Below, one piece after another: positions 14,862 through 24,787 of a stretch of DNA of 43,449 nt. Made by a program: the position numbers and the translations under genes. How positions within the stretch are numbered: position 1 is the first letter of the stretch; the number at the start of each line of letters is the position of its first letter. Source of the DNA: an uncultured Bacteroidales bacterium. GTDB taxonomy: Bacteria > Bacteroidota > Bacteroidia > Bacteroidales > UBA932. Below the pieces are notes generated by a model that was not told the DNA's origin, searched no databases, and saw only the letters and a program-made list of their open reading frames with translations. The DNA lies in NCBI GenBank assembly GCA_944322585.1, contig CALUPB010000022.1, positions 1 to 43,449 on the forward strand, read 5' to 3'.

Positions 14862-17090
14862 ATGAACATAAAACATACAATACTGACAGTCTCTGTCCTC
14901 TGTCTCTGGACAACGGGGCTGAAGGCGGATGAAGGCATGTGGATGATAAACATGATAGACGCCGCAATAGAGAAAAAGATGCAGGAACGCGGACTGCTGC
15001 TTTCCGCCGGGGAAATATACAATGCCGACGCTTCAGGCGCAGCCATTTCCGATGCCGTCGTATCCATGGAATTCGGATGTACCGGGAGCGTCATCTCCGA
15101 CCGGGGATTAGTGATAACCAATCATCATTGCGCATATGCGGATGTCTTCAGTCTCAGCACTCCGGAGCACAACTGTCTGGAAGACGGCTATTGGGCCATG
15201 ACAGCGGACAAAGAGGTGAATATTCCCGGCAAAAGCGTCCTCTTTCTGAAAAAGGTCATAGATGTGACTGATGAAACGGAAGCTTTGCGAAAAGAACTGG
15301 AGGCATCCGGAAAACCGGCCGGAATGAGGAGGCTGTCATGGCTGATGGAAAAGAAATACGCCGGGGAGAGCGGTCTGGATGCCATCCTTTCTTCCATGTG
15401 GGACGGGACACGGTATTACATGGCCCTTTACAGGACCTATAAGGACGTGAGGCTTGTGGCCGCCCCTCCTCTGTCCATTGCAGCCTACGGAGGCGATACA
15501 GACAATTGGGAATGGCCCCAGCACAAATGCGATTTCGCCCTTTACCGTATCTATACCGCTCCCGACGGCTCTCCTGCAGAATATTCCGAAGAGAACATAC
15601 CGCTCGTACCGGAACGGAAACTGTCCGTTTCACTTGAAGGATACAGCCCGGGGGATTTCACCATGGTCATAGGCTATCCCGGCTCTACAGACCGTTATTG
15701 CAGTCCCGCAAAAGTGAATTTTATGGAAAATGTCAGCCTCCCTATAAGCAACAGACTCAGAAGGAAACAGATGGAGATTATAGGCAGATGGATGGACTCG
15801 GATCCTGGCATAAGGCTGCAGTATTCGGACTATTTTTTCGGGCTGGGCAATATATGCGAGAATAACGAGGGTATGGCACAATGTTTCCGCAGGTTCGGGG
15901 TTGCCGGCAGCAAGCTGGAACAATCAATGGAACTGCAGGAATGGATTGAAGCCAGCCCGGAGCGCACAGCGGAATGGGGAGAAATGAATGCGATGCTGAC
16001 AGAAAAATATGCCGCCCAGAAAGAAGCGCAGCGGAACATCATCTGGTACAGGGAAACTTTAGTCAGGGGAACACGGTTCACCAGGACGGCCAACCGGATA
16101 TCGTCTTTAGCCGGTTCAGTGCTTAAAAAACTGGGAATACAGCCTGCTAGGAGCACCGGCCCGCACATGAGCCATGAAGAAAAGGAGTGCCGGAGGACAT
16201 ACAGATTTGCAGGAAAGGATTTCGAAATTGTGCAGGGTCCGCTGAAAAACGATTATGAGTCAATGGATCTCCGTGTGGAAAAGGAACTTTTCCGCTATGC
16301 GGCGGAGCAATATTACCGGAATGTAAAGCCATACTGTTTCGGCCCTTACCAGACCTCGCTCCTTAAACATTTCACCCGCCCTGACGGTGAATGCGATTTC
16401 GATGCCCTAGTGGACAGCCTGTGGGAAGGGAGCTACCTGACAGATACCGTCCGGCTGAAGAACATGCTACGTGAGAGGCACACTATCGATGAATATACCG
16501 CAGACCCGATGTACAGGTTCCTGAAAGACGTCAGCATAGTGGACTTCAACAGGAGTATCGCCTCGGCTCAGGGCACGCCGGACATCCGCTCCCTGGAAAA
16601 GGAATATACCCATGCCCTCTACATGATGCGGAAGGACATGGGTATAGAACAGTATCCTGACGCGAACTCTACGATGCGTATCACTTACGGGACTGTCAGC
16701 GGGATAGAACCGTATGATGCTGTCATATGTTCATGGCAGACCACCACGGACGGACTCTTGGAAAAGGACGACACATCCTCATACGAGTTCCGTCTCGGTG
16801 ACAGACAGAGAGAGCTCATAAAAAGCCTCGAAGACCCTCTTCCCGTCGATTTCCTGACCGACAACGACATAACCGGAGGCAATTCCGGCTCGCCTGTGCT
16901 CAACGCCCGCGGAGAACTCATCGGCCTGGCGTTCGACGGCAACAAGGAATCCCTCGCAAGCGATGTCAGCTACACCCCGGGATACAACAGATGCGTCTGC
17001 GCAGATATCCGGTTTATCCTCTGGATTCTCGATGAATATGCAGGCATGGACCGTATCCTCGATGAAATCGGCTATGACCGCCGGCATTGA
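14862..17090 (+). CDS. S46 family dipeptidyl-peptidase (DPP7-type)
   Basis: S46 enzymes remove dipeptides from peptide N-termini in the periplasm of Bacteroidetes and feed amino-acid fermentation. Start MNIKHTILTVSVLC gives a signal peptide ending LKA, followed by the family's DEGMW mature start; an upstream in-frame ATG (14808) is less likely. The chymotrypsin-like triad is visible: His89 in VITNHHCAY, an Asp in the middle of the first lobe, and Ser675 in GGNSGSP. The specificity position after the Ser reads AFDGN, i.e. Gly693, which in Porphyromonas DPP7 marks preference for hydrophobic P1 residues, whereas DPP11 has Arg. The 742-residue length is normal. Lies 63 bases after the Fe-S gene. 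Confidence 0.93.
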   Translation: MNIKHTILTVSVLCLWTTGLKADEGMWMINMIDAAIEKKMQERGLLLSAGEIYNADASGAAISDAVVSMEFGCTGSVISDRGLVITNHHCAYADVFSLSTPEHNCLEDGYWAMTADKEVNIPGKSVLFLKKVIDVTDETEALRKELEASGKPAGMRRLSWLMEKKYAGESGLDAILSSMWDGTRYYMALYRTYKDVRLVAAPPLSIAAYGGDTDNWEWPQHKCDFALYRIYTAPDGSPAEYSEENIPLVPERKLSVSLEGYSPGDFTMVIGYPGSTDRYCSPAKVNFMENVSLPISNRLRRKQMEIIGRWMDSDPGIRLQYSDYFFGLGNICENNEGMAQCFRRFGVAGSKLEQSMELQEWIEASPERTAEWGEMNAMLTEKYAAQKEAQRNIIWYRETLVRGTRFTRTANRISSLAGSVLKKLGIQPARSTGPHMSHEEKECRRTYRFAGKDFEIVQGPLKNDYESMDLRVEKELFRYAAEQYYRNVKPYCFGPYQTSLLKHFTRPDGECDFDALVDSLWEGSYLTDTVRLKNMLRERHTIDEYTADPMYRFLKDVSIVDFNRSIASAQGTPDIRSLEKEYTHALYMMRKDMGIEQYPDANSTMRITYGTVSGIEPYDAVICSWQTTTDGLLEKDDTSSYEFRLGDRQRELIKSLEDPLPVDFLTDNDITGGNSGSPVLNARGELIGLAFDGNKESLASDVSYTPGYNRCVCADIRFILWILDEYAGMDRILDEIGYDRRH

Positions 17091-17234
17091 CCGTTTACTC
17101 CGTCCGGACGGCACGGCCAGAAGGACAGACCGGACAGCAAGCCATTCCAAAGCAAGAGAGACCCAAAAGGAATTTTTCCTCTTTGAGAATTGAAGATCTG
17201 GAACCGGACTCCATCAGGAGCACGAAACTGAAAA

Positions 17235-17263
17235 GAGGGCGAGTCCGACTTTGGCCCGCCCTC
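17235..17263. terminator. Bidirectional terminator between convergent genes
   Basis: GAGGGCG (17235-17241) and CGCCCTC (17257-17263) form a GC-rich 7-base stem. ATTTTC follows on the plus strand and TCTTTTC on the minus strand. It lies between the S46 peptidase gene and the convergent FISUMP operon. Confidence 0.65.
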
Positions 17264-17288
17264 ATTTTCACTCACTTACAGACAATGA

Positions 17289-18929
17289 TCAGTCGGCATC
17301 CTTGACACAGCGGACAGGAGTAGCAGTGCCGAGGGTAGCATATGCGACATTGATCCTGCCTTCAGGATAGACCTTGGTGAAAGTGGTCATCATCGAGAAC
17401 AACTGGAGAGTCCCGACTGACGACACATATCCGGTAGAACTCATGATATAGTTCAGGGCCGGCTGCCCAAGGCTGTCCGTCAATGTAGTGTTCCCGGAAT
17501 AAAGCTGGGTCAGGGAATATTTGTAGATGCGGGCATCGGAAGATCCGGTAAGCTGACGGCAACCGGCAAGCTGATAGTTCCATCCGGCTTCATTATACGA
17601 TGTCCATTTCCCTCCTCCATAATTCTCGTCATAGAAAAGGGCGCTCTCATCGATCTGATTGCCGGTTTCTTCTCCTGAATCATCCTTATTGGAAAGACCG
17701 CAGAGAGCGAAATAATCCGCCCGTGTAGGAATATGCCAGCCAGGAGGACAGATACCCTGGGCTCCCTCGAAACTGTGGATATTGTCAGCCGTTATCTCAT
17801 CCGTTCCGAAAATCGCGTATGCATCATAAAGATATCCCTTTTCCTCTATGGACTCCGCATCAGTCAAGGCAACAGCTTCCGTAGCATTGATGGCAGACGG
17901 CTCCACTCCGTCATTCCGCAGCTCGTACGGATACAGGACATGGGCATCCGGATCCGTGCCGTCTCCGGACGGGGTATATCCTTCCGGCAGATAACTCAGG
18001 TTCCTGGCCATCCATACGGAACCATTGGCAAGCGTGACCGTAGGATAGGTCACCCCGTCATAGATAAAGTAACCGTCGTATTCCTCGAACTGAACTTCCT
18101 CTGACGGAGTGTCCGGCCCGATCACGCCTTCGTCCGTCCAGTTGGATATCTCGCCTGAAATGCTGACAGAAAGATTGTCGTCTATGACGGTTGCCGTCAC
18201 CGTGTACTGCCCGCCAGAAACAAGTTCGGCTGAAGCCAGTTTCTGCTCCAGAGTCTTTCCGGATGCAGTAGTGACCGTAAGGGTGAATGCCACTGTCTGA
18301 GGCACCACTATCGCCCTGTACTGTTTGCCGGCTTCCACTGCCTGCATCGTAATGTCCTCTGCAGATGCAGTCCCGTCCACAGCCACGGAAAGTCCTGCAA
18401 GATCGACAGAGGCGGAAAGTTTCGAGCCGGAAAGCTTCACTGAGGACAGGTCCGAGCCCGACTGGTTGTCTACATTGAGCAGAATCTTGGAAAGCAGATG
18501 TTCGAACTCGACTGTCACGGCAGAAGATGACGGCGTCACGTCAGCCTTCACTCCGGCTATCAGGTCTGATGCTTCATAGCCGGCAGTCTGGTCCGCCGCC
18601 ACAGAGAATGTCTCCGGCATGCCTGATTCACTGTAAGGATAATATGCCGTCAGGACGGATGTCTCCGCTGCCTCGGCATACCATACGAGACTTCCCGAGA
18701 AGACCCCGTCACCGAAAGTCAGAAGCTGGTTCTCGGCATAATATGCATCCCCTTTCAAGATGCTGAGGCCTATCCTGTCCCCATCCTCGAAACTGACATC
18801 AGTCACTTTGGTGATTACGGGTGATATCCTGACAATATCACCTCCCGCAGCAGGGACGCTGCCCTGCTCTTTCTCGCATGCGGTCATCGCCGCAAGTGCG
18901 AGCACTGACATAAACAGATACTTTTTCAT
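17289..18929 (-). CDS. Fimbrillin-like lipoprotein with FISUMP domain
   Basis: The start MKKYLFMSVLALAAMTAC gives a lipoprotein signal with lipidation Cys at the lipobox end; the ATG eight codons upstream (18953) is less natural. Residues about 35-290 form a beta-rich fimbrillin-type (Mfa-like) domain, with typical VEFEHLLSKILLNVD and SGGQYTVT segments. Residues about 300-546 form a FISUMP (Fibrobacter succinogenes major paralogous) domain, with VWMARNLSYLP, ICPPGWHIPTRADYFAL and the terminal PVRCVKD. It is likely an outer-membrane-anchored surface protein; adhesive or binding roles are inferred. It is the last gene of the receptor operon, 26 bases after the DUF6850 gene. Confidence 0.85.
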   Translation of the reverse strand: MKKYLFMSVLALAAMTACEKEQGSVPAAGGDIVRISPVITKVTDVSFEDGDRIGLSILKGDAYYAENQLLTFGDGVFSGSLVWYAEAAETSVLTAYYPYSESGMPETFSVAADQTAGYEASDLIAGVKADVTPSSSAVTVEFEHLLSKILLNVDNQSGSDLSSVKLSGSKLSASVDLAGLSVAVDGTASAEDITMQAVEAGKQYRAIVVPQTVAFTLTVTTASGKTLEQKLASAELVSGGQYTVTATVIDDNLSVSISGEISNWTDEGVIGPDTPSEEVQFEEYDGYFIYDGVTYPTVTLANGSVWMARNLSYLPEGYTPSGDGTDPDAHVLYPYELRNDGVEPSAINATEAVALTDAESIEEKGYLYDAYAIFGTDEITADNIHSFEGAQGICPPGWHIPTRADYFALCGLSNKDDSGEETGNQIDESALFYDENYGGGKWTSYNEAGWNYQLAGCRQLTGSSDARIYKYSLTQLYSGNTTLTDSLGQPALNYIMSSTGYVSSVGTLQLFSMMTTFTKVYPEGRINVAYATLGTATPVRCVKDAD

Positions 18930-18955
18930 AATAATATAAAGTTTAAAGAACATTG

Positions 18956-20512
18956 TCAGAACACATATCCGACTGCCAGAGCCACGGTCCAGCGGTCCGG
19001 GCCCGCCAGGTACCGCAGATTGAACCCTCTGAAATACTGCGCCGCCGCTTCCGCGTACAGCCCGTCAACAAACCTGTATCTCGCACCGAGTTTCACTCCA
19101 AGCCGTGAAGCCAGCATATATTCATTCTGCATATTGTACCAGTCCTCAAGCCTGTAAGGCTCACTCTCCGCATCCACGTCTGCCTCATCCGTCCTGCTGT
19201 CTGCTACCCGGCTGCCTGTGGAGAAACGGAGTCCTGCAAGGATATCGAAATTCCCTGCCGGCACTTCTCCCGACAGATATGCAGACATCATGACATCGTG
19301 CTCCGTGAAGATATATGGATACAGAGGAGACGCCTGACGGTCAAGAGAGACTATCCCAAGGCCGGCAATCAGCCTGACGGATTCCGCATCCAGACCGTAT
19401 TCCGGTCTTACGGACAGCATCCTTCGCCCGAACACCAGATTGGATCCGTACACTTCAGTTGTCGTGACTCCCCCTTCCGTCACTTTGTTGAGCACAGTCT
19501 CGTGATTGCTCTGGCTCTTCCAGTCAGCCGAAAGCCGCAGATAATTCCTGCGGCTTTCCGTGCCGAAGGAATATCCAGCCTTCAGTGATACCGTATGGCC
19601 AGTGAAAAGAAACCATACAGTCTGCTTCTCTCCGGCCCTGCCCGTCCCGTACAGATACTCCAGCTCGGCATAAAACCCGCGCCGCTGGAACTGCGCCGCC
19701 CCTCCGTACACAAGTTCCCTGACAGGGAAGCCGTCTATTCCGGATTCGGACAGGTGCACTCCGCTTCCCTCCCATGACTCATATGCTCCATACATCAGCC
19801 CCTTGTCGAGAAAAGCATAATACGTGGAAGAAGATATGCCGAGCTCCTCCGCATCTATTGTCTCTGAATTCTTGTTGAAAACGGCAGACAGGCCCACCGC
19901 CCATCCGTCTCCATAATGCATCACGGACGGAGACACCGTCAGGTCAAGAAGATAATCGGTATGCCTGAGGTCTTTTCTCTTGGTATAGTTGGCCCCTGTA
20001 AAATCTATCTTGCCGCCAAGTCTCCACGACCGGCCCAGATCCACGGATATTCCCCCTTCAAAACCGTAGGTCTGAAGCGTCTTCTTTCCGGGCGTGAACT
20101 CCAGCACATCCACAGGATAATATCCGGGCCGTGATGACATGGACCCGCACATGCCGCTGCCAGAAAAATTCACGAACGAGAAAGCTCCGGTCAGGGACAG
20201 CGTCTTCAAGTGCATTATGGTCGCCGCCTTCGCCCCTGCGCTCCACGAGGAAGCGGCATCCGAACAGTCGCGGAACCCTCCGGAAACATATTTGCCGCCG
20301 GCCCATGCACAGGACACCGATACCGTATCCTGGCGCACCCCGGCCGCATTGCGCCCGGAATTCCAGAAGTTACGCCTCTCCGTCCGGACAAAGGCATTCC
20401 CGATATCCGGGATTGCCTGCTCCTGACAAGCGGACATGCCGGACTGCGCCAGGACATCCGGAGAACAGCACAGGGACACGGCCCCGAGAAATATGATCAC
20501 ATTCCTATTCAT
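18956..20512 (-). CDS. DUF6850-type outer-membrane beta-barrel protein
   Basis: Start MNRNVIIFLGAVSLCC is chosen because it gives a signal peptide ending VLAQ and overlaps the upstream gene's stop by 8 bases; the open frame upstream encodes no sensible N-terminus. The 518-residue mature protein alternates amphipathic strands (GFYAELEYLYGTGRAG, LSLTGAFSFVNFSG) and ends in the aromatic TVALAVGYVF, the C-terminal signature of outer-membrane barrels. It resembles the DUF6850 family, whose members accompany DUF4876 lipoproteins and TonB receptors in Bacteroidales. Function unknown; it probably works with the receptor upstream, either as an export/assembly partner or as a second channel. Confidence 0.72.
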   Translation of the reverse strand: MNRNVIIFLGAVSLCCSPDVLAQSGMSACQEQAIPDIGNAFVRTERRNFWNSGRNAAGVRQDTVSVSCAWAGGKYVSGGFRDCSDAASSWSAGAKAATIMHLKTLSLTGAFSFVNFSGSGMCGSMSSRPGYYPVDVLEFTPGKKTLQTYGFEGGISVDLGRSWRLGGKIDFTGANYTKRKDLRHTDYLLDLTVSPSVMHYGDGWAVGLSAVFNKNSETIDAEELGISSSTYYAFLDKGLMYGAYESWEGSGVHLSESGIDGFPVRELVYGGAAQFQRRGFYAELEYLYGTGRAGEKQTVWFLFTGHTVSLKAGYSFGTESRRNYLRLSADWKSQSNHETVLNKVTEGGVTTTEVYGSNLVFGRRMLSVRPEYGLDAESVRLIAGLGIVSLDRQASPLYPYIFTEHDVMMSAYLSGEVPAGNFDILAGLRFSTGSRVADSRTDEADVDAESEPYRLEDWYNMQNEYMLASRLGVKLGARYRFVDGLYAEAAAQYFRGFNLRYLAGPDRWTVALAVGYVF

Positions 20513-21731
20513 GTAAAGACTGCTCCTCCCTTTCGTAGAAATCATCCGACGAATTGTTGGTGTCCATAAGCACCTCATACCCCATAGCCTCTGTCTGCTC
20601 CTCATCCGTCCTGCGGAAAAGAGAATGGCCAAGATAAATCTCCGAGAGGGTAACATATCCGGCATCGATCCGAGTCTGGAGCCTTTTTACATTTTTTGAT
20701 GACCCTCCGTAGAACACATCCACACCATCCATTATCCAGTCTGCCGGAATGCATGCTATCCTGTCCACGGTACTTCCCGGCTTCTGGATTACTGCCCCTT
20801 CGGTATTGAGGAAATCCTGTATCGTCATCCCCTCAGCCCTGAAGATTACCGGAGCCGGAGAGAACACGGAAAATGTATAGGCATTTGCCTGCCCCATCTT
20901 CAGGACGACTTCGAGGTAGCGGTCCTGCGAAATATGCGGCCCCGGAGCCGGATGATACCTTGTATTCGGGAAATAGACATTGTTGTAGCATACAAAATAA
21001 CCTTCCTTGTCCAGATCTACGGAAAGAGGGTACTGGACAGTATGGTCTACAGCCCCGCAGCACACGACGACCGCGTCTTCTCCGGGCTGTAGCGGGAAAG
21101 CGGTACCGTCGCCGGGGAACTGCCATATGACCTGTACCACGGGCACATAGTCCGGATAGGATGCCTCCCCTGTCTCCGGGTCATATTTCACCCAGACATT
21201 GGTCCCCTGGGAATTGTACGGGTCAGCAGTACCGAAGCAGAGGCCGTCGAGATACTGCACTTCAGAAGAATTGTTATGGAGTATCACATACTTGTCGGAC
21301 TGGTATGTCCCTTCCAACGGATATGCCGCACAACCGCCGTTATATATTTCCTTGAATACTATATCGCCTGACTTGGACTCCTGAAGTCCGACGGTCAGGC
21401 TGAGATCCCGGTCCACAAGCCTGATACCGGACAATGCCCCGTTGAACACATATTCTTCCGACCTGTCGCTTACCGTCAGCCTGTAAATCCCGTTCGGCAC
21501 AGTCATATCCGCAATGCCGTTCCCGTCCGTACGGGCGATATAGCTGCCTCCTTTCGAGGAATCCTCCACCTTCACGGCAATCCCCTCCCTGAGCAGAGTC
21601 CCGAAACCTTCCGGATATTCCACCTGCACCTTCAGGTTATTCATTGTCGCAGAATACGGACTGCTGTCCTCAAGAGCCGAGCATCCGCAGACTGCGGCAA
21701 TTACAGGCAATATCAGATATACTTTCTTCAT
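20505..21731 (-). CDS. DUF4876-type lipoprotein
   Basis: Start MKKVYLILPVIAAVCGC gives a lipoprotein signal (lipobox VCGC); it begins 2 bases after the receptor's stop, so the two are translationally linked. Residues about 30-125 form a carboxypeptidase-regulatory or Ig-like domain (ARTDGNGIADMTVPNGIYRLTV). The remainder (about 130-360) resembles the lamin-tail-like fold of DUF4876, with DKYVILHNNSSEVQYLDGL and QPGEDAVVVC. It is expected on the outer membrane facing the receptor, taking the place that SusD holds in polysaccharide systems. The ligand is not known. Confidence 0.72.
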   Translation of the reverse strand: MKKVYLILPVIAAVCGCSALEDSSPYSATMNNLKVQVEYPEGFGTLLREGIAVKVEDSSKGGSYIARTDGNGIADMTVPNGIYRLTVSDRSEEYVFNGALSGIRLVDRDLSLTVGLQESKSGDIVFKEIYNGGCAAYPLEGTYQSDKYVILHNNSSEVQYLDGLCFGTADPYNSQGTNVWVKYDPETGEASYPDYVPVVQVIWQFPGDGTAFPLQPGEDAVVVCCGAVDHTVQYPLSVDLDKEGYFVCYNNVYFPNTRYHPAPGPHISQDRYLEVVLKMGQANAYTFSVFSPAPVIFRAEGMTIQDFLNTEGAVIQKPGSTVDRIACIPADWIMDGVDVFYGGSSKNVKRLQTRIDAGYVTLSEIYLGHSLFRRTDEEQTEAMGYEVLMDTNNSSDDFYEREEQSLHE

Positions 21732-21733
21732 AA

Positions 21734-24700
21734 TCAGAATTTCAGTCTGCATGTTAGTCCATAATAAAAATCAGGTGTGAAAATAGCGCTGACACCTGTG
21801 GCAAGAGATTTCACCGCCATTCTGGAATTGGTGAAATTGTTCGCGAAAAACGACAGGGACACATGGTCTCCTATCTCCTTGGTAATGCTCAGGTTGGCCG
21901 AAAAATACGGGCCGTATCCGTCCATGGCGAAAGTATAGGCATTGGCCGAACGCATAAGCAGTACCGAGAATTCCGGGTCTGCCGCCTCCGCGTCCGTAAA
22001 AGGATGCACATTCCCGTCAAGGTCCATATAGGCTACAGGACGGATTACCGTATACGAGTTCCCATCATATATGCTCCCTCCAGTCGGTTCATAGCTGTCC
22101 TCGCTTGCATTATAGGCATATTCCCGGCCGTCATATTCCGAAAGTCTGCGGGAACGTTTCAGAAGAGACATTTCCAGACGGCAGGTAATCACTATCCTTG
22201 CAGCGGGAATATGCGTGATTGCAGTCAGGTTGGCATCGGCCGAATGGGAAAGTTCACCGTTATAGACGGAAGTCCCGCTGCCGGAAGCATATATCCCCAC
22301 ATACTGGTATGACCTGTCGCTCAGCGAAGTATGCGACCATCCGTTCTGGTAATACCAGTACAGGGAATTGTCCACATAGCGGGTGAAGGCATAGTTGGCA
22401 TCCAGGCGGAACCGGGTCCTGACCGGCCTTATCTCCGGGAAATCCACAGTCAGCTCCACACCGGCCCTATGGATATCCGCCCCGTTGTCCGCATATCTGG
22501 AATTGAAGAAAGAGCGGTCAGTCACCTTGACTTCCATGGGAGTCCAGAAACTGTCGTCCTCACTCCTTATATACACCATTCCCGTCTGGCTGTCCACGTT
22601 TATCTGCGGATTCTCTGGCATCGTGAAACCGTCAGGCAGTTCCAGTATATTGTAGGAAAACGGAGTATACATGTTGGAATATTTGTATGGGCCGACCGTC
22701 CTGTGATAATACCCGGCCAGGGAGACATCAAGCCCCTCCGCAAGGGAGAAATCAATCCCGAGTTCCGCATTATGGTTGCGCTGCCAGCGGAGATTTTCAT
22801 TATACAGCATCGTATAAGGTACCGTATAGTAGACATAGGACGTATTCTCACCATGGGAAAAACCGAATGTCTGGATGTCGCGGTACTGCTGTTCCGGCCA
22901 GAGGACATAGAAAGAAGGCAGTTTTTCGGTAATGCCCCATCCTCCCCTGACGGACAGCCGGTCCGAAAGTTTCCACCTCGCATTCAGACGGGGCGAAAGA
23001 CTGCTCACATTCCTGTACTGCGTCCCGTCTACAAATACATTCTCCAGCCTCAGTCCTGCGGAAACCTTCAGGGATGTCCTGCCGACAGGAATTTCAATGT
23101 CTTCCTCCGCATAGGCCGCAAGATTGTGCATGTACGGATACCCGCTGTACGGTCTCGGCCTGTAGCCGTCTTCGGCAAGCGAAGGGTCGAGATAATATTC
23201 ACCGGCCCCGGCATTGCCGTTCGCCTTCCACTGGATGCCGGCCTTGAACCTGCTCTGTATCCTGCCAAACCTGCGCACCCAGTCATATCCGGCGGAAGCG
23301 GCAAAATCCAGCTCCTTGGAATCCGTCATCCTGTCTGCGAAATAAGAGAGAGGCAGCCTGCCGGCAAGGAAATATCCCTTCTCCCCGGAATGTACTGCCG
23401 GCTGGTTGGTTGCAGAAGCATAGAACAGATGGGCATGGGAAAGGTTGTCATTGAAATTGACCGAAGCGTCCACCTTAAGGTTGGTTATCCATTTCCTGTC
23501 CAGGAGCCATGTCAGGGATACGTTGCCCCTGAATACATTGTCCCTCACTTTAGTGTATTCTCCGGTGTATGCGTCGGGATCATCCTTAGTGTCCATACCC
23601 CCGATGTTCCCGCTGATGCCTGCCTCGAGGTGAAGCACCTTCGCAAATGTATTGCTGTATGAGAATGAAATTCCCCTGCGGGAATAGGATGTATACGGAG
23701 ACGAAAGTTTCCTGGTGGCCCTCGTCCATTCCGCACCTACATTGAGGACACCGGCATTCCCCGGAAGCCCTATCCCCTTGTCCGCCGACACGAGCCATGT
23801 CCTCGGATTGACGGCAAAGGTCACATTCACAGGAGTGCGGCCCTTTTTCGTGTGTATCCTGACAAGCCCTCCGTTGAGGTCTCCGTATTCTGCAGAAGGC
23901 ACTCCGGTAAGGACTTCTATGGATTCTATGTTCTGTACTGCAATGTTTCTCGTATCGATCCCCGACAGGGAGCCGAACGACGCATTGTTGCCGATTCTCA
24001 CCCCGTCCACTTCAACGGCAGTACCGAATGCGGCATTGCCGGCGGACACCCCACCGTCACGGACCGATATCCCGTTGGCCGTTGTCAGATCCGGATTGAC
24101 GGTCTTTCCTCCTGGAAGCAGGGCCATCACATCGGCCACATTGGACATCTGGAGATGGTCAAGGGCTTCCCGTCCGAAAACAAGTGTCGTGTTCATTGCA
24201 TCCCCGCCCTGTCTTGCAGTCACCACTACTTCATCAAGGGCAAGGGATCTTGCCTCCAAACGGATTTCAAGATTTTCCACATTGTCACCGGCTATGCTGA
24301 CCGGGACCGATGCCGTAACATAGCCAAGACATGATACTTCCAATATATAACTGCCTTCCGGAAGACCGTCCAATGAGAAGTGCCCGTCATTGTCCGTTAC
24401 CGTCCACAGACCCAGTCCCTTTATGACAATCCCCGCTCCCGGTACCGTAAGATTCCGTGCCGCATCCTTCCCGGCTCCTCCATTCCCGGCTCCGTACTCC
24501 CGGACACTTCCTCCGGCTTCAGTCACCCTGCCGGAAATCAGGAAAAAGTCCGTTCTGACAGAATCTTCCGCATGTCCGGCTTCCGACAGCTTCTCTCCGG
24601 CAGCGGTCTCCGGCATCCCGACAGAACCGGATGATAGACCAGCCCTGGCCGCAACTACGCCGGGGACAGCTCCCGCAGACATCGCTTCCGTCATTAAAAA

Positions 24701-24739
24701 CAGAAGTCCCGATACCGATATTGTCCGAATTATTTTCAT
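21734..24739 (-). CDS. TonB-dependent outer-membrane receptor
   Basis: A 1001-residue receptor that would import an unknown ligand across the outer membrane using TonB/ExbBD energy. Start MKIIRTISVSGLLF gives the signal peptide. A carboxypeptidase-like regulatory domain follows (about 80-150, GLWTVTDNDGHFSLDGLPEG), then the plug (about 155-290, with NVADVMALLPGG and IESIEVLTGVPSAEYGDLNGG) and a 22-strand-type barrel ending in the aromatic GLTCRLKF. It heads an operon with DUF4876, DUF6850 and FISUMP genes. No SusD homologue is present, so glycan uptake is not implied. The promoter box lies only seven bases before the ATG. Confidence 0.9.
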   Translation of the reverse strand: MKIIRTISVSGLLFLMTEAMSAGAVPGVVAARAGLSSGSVGMPETAAGEKLSEAGHAEDSVRTDFFLISGRVTEAGGSVREYGAGNGGAGKDAARNLTVPGAGIVIKGLGLWTVTDNDGHFSLDGLPEGSYILEVSCLGYVTASVPVSIAGDNVENLEIRLEARSLALDEVVVTARQGGDAMNTTLVFGREALDHLQMSNVADVMALLPGGKTVNPDLTTANGISVRDGGVSAGNAAFGTAVEVDGVRIGNNASFGSLSGIDTRNIAVQNIESIEVLTGVPSAEYGDLNGGLVRIHTKKGRTPVNVTFAVNPRTWLVSADKGIGLPGNAGVLNVGAEWTRATRKLSSPYTSYSRRGISFSYSNTFAKVLHLEAGISGNIGGMDTKDDPDAYTGEYTKVRDNVFRGNVSLTWLLDRKWITNLKVDASVNFNDNLSHAHLFYASATNQPAVHSGEKGYFLAGRLPLSYFADRMTDSKELDFAASAGYDWVRRFGRIQSRFKAGIQWKANGNAGAGEYYLDPSLAEDGYRPRPYSGYPYMHNLAAYAEEDIEIPVGRTSLKVSAGLRLENVFVDGTQYRNVSSLSPRLNARWKLSDRLSVRGGWGITEKLPSFYVLWPEQQYRDIQTFGFSHGENTSYVYYTVPYTMLYNENLRWQRNHNAELGIDFSLAEGLDVSLAGYYHRTVGPYKYSNMYTPFSYNILELPDGFTMPENPQINVDSQTGMVYIRSEDDSFWTPMEVKVTDRSFFNSRYADNGADIHRAGVELTVDFPEIRPVRTRFRLDANYAFTRYVDNSLYWYYQNGWSHTSLSDRSYQYVGIYASGSGTSVYNGELSHSADANLTAITHIPAARIVITCRLEMSLLKRSRRLSEYDGREYAYNASEDSYEPTGGSIYDGNSYTVIRPVAYMDLDGNVHPFTDAEAADPEFSVLLMRSANAYTFAMDGYGPYFSANLSITKEIGDHVSLSFFANNFTNSRMAVKSLATGVSAIFTPDFYYGLTCRLKF

Positions 24740-24745
24740 GGCCTG

Positions 24746-24753
24746 CAAAGGTA
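24746..24753 (-). promoter_or_regulatory. -7 box of the receptor operon (near-leaderless)
   Basis: On the minus strand TACCTTTG matches TAnnTTTG exactly and ends 6 bases before the ATG at 24739. Transcription would begin at or next to the start codon. No good -33 TTTG is seen. Confidence 0.45.
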
Positions 24754-24787
24754 CGGAGGCGACATTTCTCTTCTAATAGCTATTTAT

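Noticed and set aside
22331-23662. 443-codon open frame on the plus strand over the TonB receptor
   Set aside because: Antisense shadow of the receptor frame, which has plug and barrel signatures; no start context or family.
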